Assembly (NCBI RefSeq): GCF_002933395.1
Contig: NZ_PKFN01000007.1
Span: 248,001-312,000, forward strand
Direction of reading: 5' to 3'
From: Yoonia maritima
Lineage (GTDB): Bacteria; Pseudomonadota; Alphaproteobacteria; Rhodobacterales; Rhodobacteraceae
DNA: 64,000 bases
Below the pieces are notes generated by a model. That model made no database searches, was not told where the DNA came from, and saw only the letters and a list, made by a program, of their open reading frames with translations. Every line of letters starts with the position of its first letter. Positions within the stretch are counted from its first letter, which is position 1. Below, one piece after another: positions 15,830 to 24,240 of the stretch. The position numbers and the translations under genes were made by a program.

Positions 15830-16434
15830 CCACGCCCAAGTTCATTACGTTTGAAGGCATCGACGGTTCCGGAAAATCTACGCAGTCACGGTTGTTCGCA
15901 GATCATCTGCGGACGCAGGGGCATGATGTCATCTTAACGCGCGAACCGGGCGGTAGCCCCGGTGCCGAAGAAATCCGGCAACTTGTTTTAACTGGTGACC
16001 CGGACCGCTGGTCTGCCGAGACTGAGATTTTGCTATTCACTGCAGCCCGTCGTGATCATCTAGAAAAAACGATCCAGCCGGCTTTGGCTGCTGGAAAGAC
16101 GGTTATCTGTGACCGCTTTGCCGATAGCACCCGCGTTTATCAGGGCGCGACACGTGGTGATCTTCGCGCGATGGTCGACAGCCTGCATGAACTGATGATC
16201 GGGCGCGAACCTGATCTGACCTTTATTATCGACATGGACCCGGCTACGGCGCTCGAGCGTGGTCTAGCGCGTAAATCTGGCGAAGACCGGTTCGAAGACT
16301 TCGGTCTGGGTTTCCAAGAAACGCTGCGCCACGGATTTCTAGCGCTGGCACATGCGCATCCAAATCGCTGTGTACTTGTCGATGGCAATCGGACGCCTGA
16401 ACAAATTGCCAGCGAAATCGCGGCCCACCTATGA
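15826..16434 (+). CDS. tmk: Thymidylate kinase
   Basis: The product is 202 residues from ATG 15826, which overlaps the dacC stop. The P-loop EGIDGSGKST is at residues 10-19, the DR(Y/F) motif appears as DRFADS, and the lid region is around ARKSGEDRFE. It phosphorylates dTMP to dTDP with ATP for DNA synthesis in the cytoplasm. It overlaps holB by 4 nt, the tmk-holB order seen in many bacteria. A longer in-frame extension into dacC is not needed. Confidence 0.97.
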   Translation: MTTPKFITFEGIDGSGKSTQSRLFADHLRTQGHDVILTREPGGSPGAEEIRQLVLTGDPDRWSAETEILLFTAARRDHLEKTIQPALAAGKTVICDRFADSTRVYQGATRGDLRAMVDSLHELMIGREPDLTFIIDMDPATALERGLARKSGEDRFEDFGLGFQETLRHGFLALAHAHPNRCVLVDGNRTPEQIASEIAAHL

Positions 16435-17537
16435 CTGACGATACACTCCCTGAACCCGACAGGATCGAGGGCGCACCCCATCCGCGTGAAACAGCCCGCC
16501 TGTTTGGACAGTCAAAAGCCGAAGCTGATTTTCTAGACGCGTTTCAATCCGGGCGGATGCATTCTGGTTGGTTGATCACGGGGCCGCGTGGTGTTGGTAA
16601 GGCGACACTTGCGTGGAAGATAGCCACGTTCTTGCTGGCTGACGAAGGCGCCGGGCTGTTCGGTGATCCCACGCTTTATGTCGATCCAGAGCATCCAGAC
16701 GCACGGTTGGTGCATTCTGGCGCGCATCCGCGCCTATCGGTAATCCGTCGTCCTTGGGATGAAAAGACAAAGAAGCTGCGCAGTGAAATCACTGTAGATG
16801 CTGTGCGTACGCTTAAAACATTTTTTCAGATGTCATCAGCGGATGGCGGGCGACGTGTTGTGATTGTTGATGCGGCGGATGAACTAAACCGCAACGCTGC
16901 CAACGCAATCCTGAAAGAACTGGAAGAGCCGCCCGCGAATACGGTGATTATGCTGATCGCGCATCAGCCGTCACGGCTATTGCCGACGATCCGGTCACGC
17001 TGCCGCGAATTGCGCTGTGGCACCCTAAATGCGGCTGACTTGCAGCAAGCGCTAGAACAATCCGGTCACGCCGCCGATAATGCCGAAAGCCTAGCGGCCT
17101 TGGCTGGCGGTTCGGCAGGCGATGCGATCCGGCTATTGAATCATGACGGCCTGCAGCTGTACGGCGAACTGGTCAAACTGTTCGATGGAATGCCGCGTAT
17201 CGACCGGCCAGCGGCGCTCAAACTTGCGGATAGCTGCACAGGGCGTGCGGCTGACGTGCGCTTTGGTATGACGCTCGATTTGATCGATCTGTTCTTGTCG
17301 CGTGCCGCGCGGGCAGGGCTGATGGGTGAACCCAACGCCCAAGGCGCCATGGGCGAGGCCCGTTTGCTGACCCGGATATCACCGGATGACCGGATGGCCC
17401 GCAAGTGGGCGCAGCTTCAACAAGATTTGTCGAACCGATCTCGGCATGGGCGTGCGGTGAACCTTGACCCTGCTGCGCTGATCCTTGATATCATTTTTAA
17501 GATAGAAGAGACGGCGCTCGGCGTCGCAGCAGCCTGA
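16431..17537 (+). CDS. holB: DNA polymerase III delta' subunit
   Basis: The product is 368 residues. The AAA+ clamp-loader fold is visible: GPRGVGKATL at residues 51-60 is the (here Lys-containing) P-loop, VVIVDAADELNRNAANAILKELEEPP is split over the Walker B and following helix, and SRCRELRC contains the SRC sensor motif. As part of the clamp loader it helps load the beta clamp on DNA. It overlaps tmk by ATGA and is followed after 10 bp by tatD. It is about 30 residues longer than the E. coli protein, mostly in the N-terminal segment and internal loops. Confidence 0.95.
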   Translation: MTDDTLPEPDRIEGAPHPRETARLFGQSKAEADFLDAFQSGRMHSGWLITGPRGVGKATLAWKIATFLLADEGAGLFGDPTLYVDPEHPDARLVHSGAHPRLSVIRRPWDEKTKKLRSEITVDAVRTLKTFFQMSSADGGRRVVIVDAADELNRNAANAILKELEEPPANTVIMLIAHQPSRLLPTIRSRCRELRCGTLNAADLQQALEQSGHAADNAESLAALAGGSAGDAIRLLNHDGLQLYGELVKLFDGMPRIDRPAALKLADSCTGRAADVRFGMTLDLIDLFLSRAARAGLMGEPNAQGAMGEARLLTRISPDDRMARKWAQLQQDLSNRSRHGRAVNLDPAALILDIIFKIEETALGVAAA

Positions 17538-17547
17538 AAGCCGCGCC

Positions 17548-18336
17548 ATGAGCCAACCAACAATCGTCGATAGCCACTGCCACCTAGATTTTTCGGATTT
17601 CGATGCGGAACGCCCGGACGTCATTCAGCGTGCACTTGATGCTGGTGTCGAACGGATGGTGACAATTTGCACCCGCCTACGGCTGGAACCTCAAGTCCGT
17701 GCAATCGCCGAAGAATTCGCGCCCGTCTATTATGCCGCAGGCACCCACCCGATGAGCGCGGCTGAAGAACCGCTGGCGACGTTCGATGAATTGGTCAAAT
17801 TGGCAGAACACCCAAAGTTTGTCGGGATTGGTGAGACGGGTCTAGATTACCACTACACCGCCGAAAGCATGGGCATTCAACAAGAAAGCTTGCGGGTGCA
17901 TATTGCCGCTGCACGTGAAACCAAACTGCCATTGATTATCCACGCGCGTGCCGCTGACGATGATATGGCGCGGATCCTGGCCGAGGAATATGCGAACGGT
18001 GCCTACACTTGTGTGATGCATTGCTTTTCAAGCTCTGCCGAACTGGGCAAGGCGGCGCTTGATCTTGGGTTTTATCTGTCGATGTCCGGCATTGCGGCAT
18101 TTCCCAAAAGCAAAGACCTGCGCGATATTTTCGCGAGCGCGCCGATTGACCGGGTCTTGGTTGAAACGGACAGCCCCTACCTTGCGCCACCGCCGCACCG
18201 CGGCAAACGGAATGAACCCGCCTATTCGGCACTGACCGCGCGCGTGGGGGCCGAAACCTTTGGCATGGACTACGCCGACTTTGCCCGCCAAACGACCGAG
18301 AACTTTGATCGGCTGTTCTGGAAAGCCGCGCAATGA
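17548..18336 (+). CDS. tatD: TatD/YcfH family metal-dependent deoxyribonuclease
   Basis: The product is 262 residues, typical for TatD-type hydrolases. The metal-binding HxH is in DSHCHLD near the N-terminus; GETGLDYH supplies the Glu, IIHAR and VMHCFSSS supply the histidines, and VETDSPYLAPPPHRGKRNEP is the C-terminal signature. It is a cytoplasmic 3'-5' exonuclease or related hydrolase with a TIM-barrel fold. It follows holB and overlaps the next gene by ATGA. The YcfH subtype, which is usually linked to tmk and holB, fits best. Confidence 0.94.
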   Translation: MSQPTIVDSHCHLDFSDFDAERPDVIQRALDAGVERMVTICTRLRLEPQVRAIAEEFAPVYYAAGTHPMSAAEEPLATFDELVKLAEHPKFVGIGETGLDYHYTAESMGIQQESLRVHIAAARETKLPLIIHARAADDDMARILAEEYANGAYTCVMHCFSSSAELGKAALDLGFYLSMSGIAAFPKSKDLRDIFASAPIDRVLVETDSPYLAPPPHRGKRNEPAYSALTARVGAETFGMDYADFARQTTENFDRLFWKAAQ

Positions 18337-19136
18337 CAGATACGCTCACGGTGACTATTCTGGGCTGTGGTTCCTCTGGTGGGGTGCCAAGGCTTGGTGG
18401 ACTGTGGGGGGACTGTGATCCGACCAATCCCAAGAACCGGCGTCGCCGTTGTTCTATTCTGCTGACCCGATCGAACGGGCAGGGCGAAACGCGGGTCTTG
18501 ATCGACACGTCACCTGATGTGCGCGACCAACTTTTAGATGCCGATGTTGGGACATTGGATGCCGTGGTTTACACACATGGCCATGCTGACCATGTGCACG
18601 GGATCGACGATCTGCGGATGATCGTGTTCAACACACGTACCATGCTGCCGGTCTGGGCCGATCCCGAAACGGCGTCGGGTTTACGCAAACGTTTTGGGTA
18701 CATCTTTGAAACGCCGGCAGGATCGTCCTACCCGCCGATTTGTAAATTGAAAGAAATCGCCCAAGACGTGACTGTTAACGGGGCAGGCGGCGCGATTACG
18801 CTGTCGTCCTTCACCGTCCGCCACGGTGAGATCGACGCGCTTGGTTTCAGGATGAATGACGTTGCCTATATCCCCGACGTTTCTGGGATATCCGAAGCTG
18901 CATGGGATCAACTCCAAAACCTAGACTGCTGGATTATTGATGCGCTGCGCCGTGCGCCGCATCCTTCGCATTCACATCTTGAACAAACGCTGAATTGGAT
19001 CGCAAAGGCGCAGCCAAAACAGGCAGTTCTTACAAATATGCATAACGATTTGGATTACACGACGGTGGCAGCTGAGACGCCCGCGCATGTCGTGCCCGCC
19101 TATGATGGTATGACCCTGACGTTCGACGTGACCTAA
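18333..19136 (+). CDS. PhnP-like MBL-fold metallohydrolase
   Basis: The product is 267 residues. The start LTVTILGCGSSGGVPRLGG and the zinc motif HGHADHVHGID are typical of the metallo-beta-lactamase fold, PhnP branch. Later metal ligands are in SFTVRHGEIDALGF, HSHLEQTLNW and LTNMHNDLDY. PhnP-type enzymes are phosphodiesterases, but this linkage to tatD is a separate conserved arrangement in alphaproteobacteria and its substrate is not known. It ends the operon that starts with the SPOR lipoprotein. No terminator is obvious in the 64 bp after it. Confidence 0.9.
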   Translation: MTDTLTVTILGCGSSGGVPRLGGLWGDCDPTNPKNRRRRCSILLTRSNGQGETRVLIDTSPDVRDQLLDADVGTLDAVVYTHGHADHVHGIDDLRMIVFNTRTMLPVWADPETASGLRKRFGYIFETPAGSSYPPICKLKEIAQDVTVNGAGGAITLSSFTVRHGEIDALGFRMNDVAYIPDVSGISEAAWDQLQNLDCWIIDALRRAPHPSHSHLEQTLNWIAKAQPKQAVLTNMHNDLDYTTVAAETPAHVVPAYDGMTLTFDVT

Positions 19137-19200
19137 CCTTTAACAGAGGTGGGTTTAGCAAAGATCTGCGGCGCAGCCGTATCTAAAGGAATGGCTACTG

Positions 19201-20130
19201 ATGACCGCGCTTATTGATGTTATTTTACCCGTCTTTTTTGTGATTGGGTTTGGATACCTTGCCGTTTGGAAGGGGTACTTTGACGAAATCGTTGTCGACG
19301 GATTGATGAAGTTCACGCAGGGATTTGCTATCCCGTGCCTTTTGTTCCGTGCGATTTCGACGTTGGATTTGCAGCAAAGCTTTGACGTCGCATTGCTATT
19401 TTCATTCTACACAGGTGCCATGGCAGGGTTCGTCGCTGGTTTTTTCGGGGCGCGCGTATTGTTTAAGCGTGACTGGGAAGATTGCGTGACTTTCGGCTTT
19501 TGCGGATTGTTTTCAAATTCGTTGTTATTGGGGTTGCCGATTACCGAACGTGCTTATGGTCCTAATGCGTTAGAAGCCAACTATGCCATTATCGCAATCC
19601 ATTCGCCGTTTTGTTACGGCGTGGGCATTACCGCGATGGAGATCGTGCGCAATTGGGGCGGAAGCATTTCGACGCTGCCGCGCAAGGTGCTGACGGCGAT
19701 GTTTAGCAACGCACTTATTATTGGTATCTGCCTTGGGTTTGTCGTTAACCTTGGTGGCATCCCGCTGCCTGGCGTTCTAACTGATGCGGTCGATCTGATT
19801 GCGCGGGCGGCTTTGCCTGCGGCGCTGTTTGGATTGGGTGGCGTGCTTTACCGCTATCGTCCCGAGGGCGACATGCGCGCGATTTTGTTCGTGGTGTCGA
19901 TTTCGCTTCTATTGCATCCGGCAATCGTTTGGGTGCTTGCCGATATCAACGACTTGAGCGTATCCGCTTCGCGTTCAGCGATCCTGACCAGCGCAATGGC
20001 GCCCGGTGTGAATGCTTACGTCTTTGCTAACATGTATGGTCGGGCGCGTCGCGTTGCGGCTTCGGCTGTGTTGATGGGGACGGGACTATCGATCATTACC
20101 GTCTGGGGCTGGTTGCACGTTCTTCCCTGA
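19201..20130 (+). CDS. AEC (auxin efflux carrier) family transporter
   Basis: The product is 309 residues with about ten hydrophobic segments spread over its whole length. The first, IDVILPVFFVIGFGYLAVWKG, and the central polar break around LPITERAYGPNALEANYAII are typical of the family. AEC proteins are inner-membrane secondary carriers, often for malate, malonate or other organic acids; the substrate cannot be read here. AAAGGA precedes the ATG by 10 nt. It stands 64 bp after the MBL gene and is closed by a strong bidirectional terminator. Confidence 0.88.
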   Translation: MTALIDVILPVFFVIGFGYLAVWKGYFDEIVVDGLMKFTQGFAIPCLLFRAISTLDLQQSFDVALLFSFYTGAMAGFVAGFFGARVLFKRDWEDCVTFGFCGLFSNSLLLGLPITERAYGPNALEANYAIIAIHSPFCYGVGITAMEIVRNWGGSISTLPRKVLTAMFSNALIIGICLGFVVNLGGIPLPGVLTDAVDLIARAALPAALFGLGGVLYRYRPEGDMRAILFVVSISLLLHPAIVWVLADINDLSVSASRSAILTSAMAPGVNAYVFANMYGRARRVAASAVLMGTGLSIITVWGWLHVLP

Positions 20131-20144
20131 TACGGACGATCAGA

Positions 20145-20184
20145 AACGCAAAAGGCGGGCCGTGATTGGCCCGCCTTTTGCGTT
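20145..20184. terminator. Bidirectional rho-independent terminator
   Basis: A perfect 17-bp stem (20145-20161 with 20168-20184) and a 6-nt loop. Read on either strand the stem runs through a CGCC/TTTTG portion, giving A-rich then T-rich flanks. It lies between the stops of two convergent genes, the AEC transporter and the last permease of the polyamine-type operon. Confidence 0.85.
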
Positions 20185-20199
20185 CAGGATGTAGAATTG

Positions 20200-21084
20200 T
20201 TAGCTTGGTGACATACCGCGCAGGCGCTCTGACCGGCGGCGCAGCAGTTCCACAGTGGCCAGCAGCAAGATCGAAATGCCAACCAACACAGTCGCAACCG
20301 CTAGGATCGTCGGGCTGATTTGTTCGCGTAGGCCTGTGAACATCTGCCATGGCAGTGTTTTCTGTGCAGCGGCACCCACAAACAGCACCACGACGACCTC
20401 GTCAAACGACGTGATGAAGGCGAACAAGCCGCCTGAGATCACACCAGGCAGGATCAGTGGCATTTGCACCCGAAAGAACGTCACAGTAGGCGTAGCACCC
20501 ATATTTGCAGCCGCACGTGTCAGTGACTGGTCAAAGCCAACAAGCGTCGCGGTCACAGTGATGATGACAAAGGGGATGCCCAATGCAGCATGTGCCAAGA
20601 TGACCTTGATATAGCCGGACAGTGACTTTGAGATACCAAAGGTTTCTTCCATCCACAGGCCCATCTGGCTGTAGAAAAAGAACATGCCGGTCGCCGAGAT
20701 AATCAATGGAACGATCATTGGTGAAATCAGGATCGCCATGATCCCACGGCGGAAAGGGACGTGTGATTGTGACAGGCCGATCGCGGCCAACGTGCCCAGT
20801 GAAACCGAGATGATCGTCGCGAACGGCGCGATGATCAGAGAGTTCTTGAGAGGTCTGATCCAGTCAGGGTTCGTAAAGAAATCACGGTAGTGTTTCAGCG
20901 AATACCCTTCGGGGTCCAACGCGAGCATCTTTGGTGTGAACGTAAAGAAGTTCTCGGCGTTAAACGACAGTGGGATGATGATGATGATCGGTGCGATCAA
21001 GAAAAACAGGATCAGCCCCACGATAACGCGGAAAGAATAATACCAGATCTTTTGACCGGTGGTTGCGTAGATTGGCAAGCTCAT
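20200..21084 (-). CDS. ABC transporter permease, PotC-like
   Basis: The product is 294 residues with six predicted membrane helices, starting with FRVIVGLILFFLIAPIIIIIPLSF. The EAA loop that contacts the ATPase is TRAAANMGATPTVTFFRVQMPLILPG. The profile is that of the PotC/YdcV group of spermidine/putrescine or related permeases. It is the last gene of a minus-strand operon running ATPase, binding protein, DUF1330 protein, first permease, second permease, and starts 4 bp after the stop of the first permease. Confidence 0.93.
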   Translation of the reverse strand: MSLPIYATTGQKIWYYSFRVIVGLILFFLIAPIIIIIPLSFNAENFFTFTPKMLALDPEGYSLKHYRDFFTNPDWIRPLKNSLIIAPFATIISVSLGTLAAIGLSQSHVPFRRGIMAILISPMIVPLIISATGMFFFYSQMGLWMEETFGISKSLSGYIKVILAHAALGIPFVIITVTATLVGFDQSLTRAAANMGATPTVTFFRVQMPLILPGVISGGLFAFITSFDEVVVVLFVGAAAQKTLPWQMFTGLREQISPTILAVATVLVGISILLLATVELLRRRSERLRGMSPS

Positions 21085-21088
21085 CAGA

Positions 21089-22702
21089 TCAGCCCCCTAG
21101 TTTCACGTTGTCGATGCCGACGATCCGGTCATAGGCCCAGTAAAGCGCCAGAACGATTGCCAACAAGATTGCGCCAAGTGCCGCAGCCAAGCCCCAGTTA
21201 AGCGAGCTAGAGATGTGGTATGCGATCCGGTTTGAGATAAAGACACCCTTGGTACCACCCACGATTTCGGGGGTGATATAGTAACCAATAGATAGGATGA
21301 ACACGAGGATCGACCCAGCGCCGATACCCGGCACGGATTGCGGAAAGTAGACGCGCCAGAAGGCTGTCCAGTTTGTGGCACCAAGCGATTTCGCTGCACG
21401 CAGGTAGGTAGCTGGGATCGTCTGCATGACAGAATACAGCGGCAAGATCATGAATGGCAGCAGAATGTGTGTCATTGCGATGACCGTACCTGTTGCATTA
21501 TTGATCAATGCCAGACGGTTATCATCGGCGACGAAACCGACCCAAACTAGCAGATCATTGATGACCCCTTGGTTCTGCAGCAAGACTTTCCATGCGGAGG
21601 TTCGAACAAGAAGCGATGTCCAGAATGGTAGCAGCACAAGGATCATCAACAAGTTTGCTTTGCGTGCGGGCAGGTTCGCGAGCATCCACGCCACGGGGTA
21701 GCCTAACAAGATGCAACTGAACGTGATCGTCAAAGACATGACCATGGTACGCCAGAACAGAGTCAGATAGATCTGCTCGTTCTCTGGCTGCCATGCGACG
21801 CCTTCGTTTGTTTTCTGAAGATCAACAGAGTTCAAGAAGTAGCCATTCGTGTAGGCCGGGCTGTAGGTATAGATTGTTTCCCAAATTTCGGGGTTCTTCC
21901 AGTCGTCGTCAAAACCTTCAAAGGTGGCAACCACATCTTCGGTTTCAAAGCTAGGCACTGCTGCGGCAGCAGAACTGATTAAGCCTGACAATGGGCCGGT
22001 GACCTCTAACGATGGGTTCGCGGTCAGATCATTATAAAGAGCCAAGTAAACGACATGCCACGGCTCTTCCTCGGCTGGGCTGTCGTTATCTTCGGTTTGG
22101 ATCACACGGGCAAAGTCAGCATAGATGCTGGCCGTCTGCGGTAGGACTGTTTTAGCCGCGCGTGACATGATGAACGCCGGCTCATCGCCAGTGCCATCCC
22201 ATGCCTCACGTGCAGCAATCCATTTCGGATCAGCAAGCAGGCCGACCCATGTTGCGGGTTCTTCCCATGCAGGATCAAGCGCCACGAACTGATCGGTGTA
22301 AACTTCGCCGATGTCGTCAACCCTGCGGCCCGATTTGCGGAATAGGGATGAAATCCCCGACATTTCATAGTTTAGGCGACTACCAAGGCGTGTATGCTCT
22401 TTCAGCTCGACTGCGACCATTAGATCTTGGGCCAATGCATCGAACACGGGGGGAGGGGGGATATCGTCTGCGTCGTGGTCCCAGCTATCAAGTGCCTCGA
22501 CGGTACGTGGAATTGTATCGCCAACGATCTGGTTCTCGACCGAGCGGAACAACATTTGTCCGATCGGGATAATGAACGTTAGCATAATGAACAAAAGCAG
22601 GGGCGCGATTAGCATCAGCGCGCGCATCTTTTGGCGGCGTAAGGCGCGGTTTAGGCTTGCCTTAAGTGGTGTGCCGTCTGCGGCAAGAACTTGCTCTGCC
22701 AT
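21089..22702 (-). CDS. ABC transporter permease, PotB-like, with a large periplasmic insert
   Basis: The product is 537 residues, against about 280-320 for most PotB proteins. Helix 1 is at residues 27-52 (MRALMLIAPLLLFIMLTFIIPIG). Residues about 55-310 are a hydrophilic, acidic segment with no membrane helix, which should lie in the periplasm. Helices 2-6 then follow, with the EAA loop TYLRAAKSLGATNWTAFWRVYFPQ. Permeases with such an insert are known in marine alphaproteobacteria, but the function of the insert is not. It may contact the binding protein. It is preceded by the DUF1330 gene with 3 bp between. Confidence 0.92.
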   Translation of the reverse strand: MAEQVLAADGTPLKASLNRALRRQKMRALMLIAPLLLFIMLTFIIPIGQMLFRSVENQIVGDTIPRTVEALDSWDHDADDIPPPPVFDALAQDLMVAVELKEHTRLGSRLNYEMSGISSLFRKSGRRVDDIGEVYTDQFVALDPAWEEPATWVGLLADPKWIAAREAWDGTGDEPAFIMSRAAKTVLPQTASIYADFARVIQTEDNDSPAEEEPWHVVYLALYNDLTANPSLEVTGPLSGLISSAAAAVPSFETEDVVATFEGFDDDWKNPEIWETIYTYSPAYTNGYFLNSVDLQKTNEGVAWQPENEQIYLTLFWRTMVMSLTITFSCILLGYPVAWMLANLPARKANLLMILVLLPFWTSLLVRTSAWKVLLQNQGVINDLLVWVGFVADDNRLALINNATGTVIAMTHILLPFMILPLYSVMQTIPATYLRAAKSLGATNWTAFWRVYFPQSVPGIGAGSILVFILSIGYYITPEIVGGTKGVFISNRIAYHISSSLNWGLAAALGAILLAIVLALYWAYDRIVGIDNVKLGG

Positions 22703-22705
22703 GGT

Positions 22706-22993
22706 TTAGACCCCTTCTACCAAGATAATCATACTGGTTGCGTTTTCGCGGCGGATACGCGCGACTTCTTGGTATTCTTTGGAATAGTATAGCGCTTTGG
22801 CGCTATCAAAGTCTGGAAATTCAAAGATCACGTGGCGGTCAAAGTCGGCCCCTTCGGGCGTTTCGGACTGTCCGCCGCGGACAATGGGTGTACCGCCGAA
22901 AGCTTTGATCATGGGCGTATCTTTGACGATATACTCCTGATAGGCATCAGGATCGTTCACGGTGATATGACCGATGATATAGCCTTTTGGCAT
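22706..22993 (-). CDS. DUF1330 family protein
   Basis: The product is 95 residues, full length for DUF1330, a ferredoxin-like alpha/beta domain. Family features are KGYIIGHITVNDPDAYQEY at the start, the FGGTPIVRGG turn, HVIFEFPDFDSAKALYYSKEYQ and the end MIILVEG. There is no signal peptide, so it is cytoplasmic. The family has no established biochemical role. Here it is embedded in an ABC transporter operon, 3 bp before the permease gene, so it may act on the transported compound. Confidence 0.9.
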   Translation of the reverse strand: MPKGYIIGHITVNDPDAYQEYIVKDTPMIKAFGGTPIVRGGQSETPEGADFDRHVIFEFPDFDSAKALYYSKEYQEVARIRRENATSMIILVEGV

Positions 22994-23017
22994 CTTGAAT
23001 TCCCGTAGATGAAAATA

Positions 23018-23043
23018 CGCAAGGCAGGTTCCCCCACCTTGCG
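23018..23043 (-). terminator. Hairpin after the binding-protein gene
   Basis: CGCAAGG at 23018-23024 pairs with 23037-23043 (7 bp) around a 12-nt loop. On the minus strand it is followed by TATTTTC. It lies between the solute-binding protein gene and the DUF1330 gene. Hairpins here usually protect the upstream message or partly terminate it, giving more binding protein than permease. Confidence 0.55.
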
Positions 23044-23056
23044 CAGTTATTATGGC

Positions 23057-24163
23057 TTATTGAGCAAGCCAGCTTTGGAATTTTGCATCCAGATCGTCGC
23101 GGTAATCAGCCCACCATTCGTAGTTGTACAAGAAGGTGTTTGTCGCGTTCGCTGGGTCTGTTGGCATGTGTGGTGCCATGTCGATACCCAGTGTCGCGTG
23201 CTGACCAACAAGCGGCGCAGAAGATGCACGTGCTGGACCGTAAGAGATATACTTCGCTTGGTCAGCAAGACGCTGTGTGTCTGTCGCAAAGCGGATGTAG
23301 TCCAATGCGCGTGCTTCACGCTCTGGGCTTAGGCCCGCTGGGATGATCCAACCGTCAAGGTCAAACACTTGCGCGTCCCACAGCATGCCAACTGGCTGCT
23401 CTTGCTCAACGATCAGGCTGAACAGACGGCCGTTGTATGTTGTGCCCATGACGACTTCGCCATCAGCCAACAGCTGTGGCGTGTCAGCACCAGCAGACCA
23501 CCAAACAACGCTGTCTTTGATTGTGTCAAGCTTAGCGAATGCTTGCGCTTGGCCTTCTTCTGTTTCCAGAACGTCATAGACGTCTTCTTTTGCGACGCCG
23601 TCACAAAGCAAAGCCCATTCCATGTTGTTGATTGGACGCTTTTCTAGCGAACGCATGCCTGGGTAGGCTTCAAGATCGAAGAACGCACAGATGGATGTTG
23701 GCGGTGTATCACCGACAAGGTCAGTGCGGTAGCCAGCAGTTGTCGAGTAAACGATCTGCGGGATGAAGCAATCAGAAACGATCAGGTCGCCAAAGTCTTC
23801 CGATGCAGTTGAACCGTCGTCGCCGTCTGCCAGCATTTCGTCCGCGTCGATTTCCATCGCGAGGCCTTCGTCGCACAGGCGGATCGCGTCAGATGCAACA
23901 ACGTCAACAACATCCCAAGTCACGTTGCCAGCTTCGTTCATCGCGCGCAGTTTTGCGACCGCTTCGTTCGAGCTTTCGTCGTTGATGATCGTGACGCCGG
24001 TGTTTTCCATATAGGGGTCGTGATACGCGGCTTGTTGTGACGCAGAGTATGCGCCGCCCCAGCTAACGATGGTCATTTCGTCTGCCATGTGGCCGTCTGC
24101 AAAGGCAGTTGAACCGGCCAGCGTCAGAGCCGAAGTGGCCATGAGTGCTTTGGTCAAAGTCAT
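23057..24163 (-). CDS. ABC transporter solute-binding protein, PotD/PotF-like
   Basis: The product is 368 residues with a signal peptide ending TAFAD. The mature start MTIVSWGGAYSASQQAAYHDPY is typical of family 1 periplasmic proteins for polyamines and similar cations. VTWDVVDVVASDAIRLCDEG and the aromatic- and acid-rich pocket segments (SVVWWSAGADTPQLLADGEV, GTTYNGR) fit the same group. It should capture the ligand in the periplasm for the adjacent permeases. The ligand could be putrescine, spermidine or an opine-like amino compound; the sequence does not decide. A GC-rich possible hairpin precedes its start. Confidence 0.93.
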   Translation of the reverse strand: MTLTKALMATSALTLAGSTAFADGHMADEMTIVSWGGAYSASQQAAYHDPYMENTGVTIINDESSNEAVAKLRAMNEAGNVTWDVVDVVASDAIRLCDEGLAMEIDADEMLADGDDGSTASEDFGDLIVSDCFIPQIVYSTTAGYRTDLVGDTPPTSICAFFDLEAYPGMRSLEKRPINNMEWALLCDGVAKEDVYDVLETEEGQAQAFAKLDTIKDSVVWWSAGADTPQLLADGEVVMGTTYNGRLFSLIVEQEQPVGMLWDAQVFDLDGWIIPAGLSPEREARALDYIRFATDTQRLADQAKYISYGPARASSAPLVGQHATLGIDMAPHMPTDPANATNTFLYNYEWWADYRDDLDAKFQSWLAQ

Positions 24164-24240
24164 TGTAGTCTCCCGTTATTATACCCGGTTTAGTTCGTTC
24201 GAGCCGGCCCTCCGGGTGAAGGCCTGCCCTATTTCAGCCG

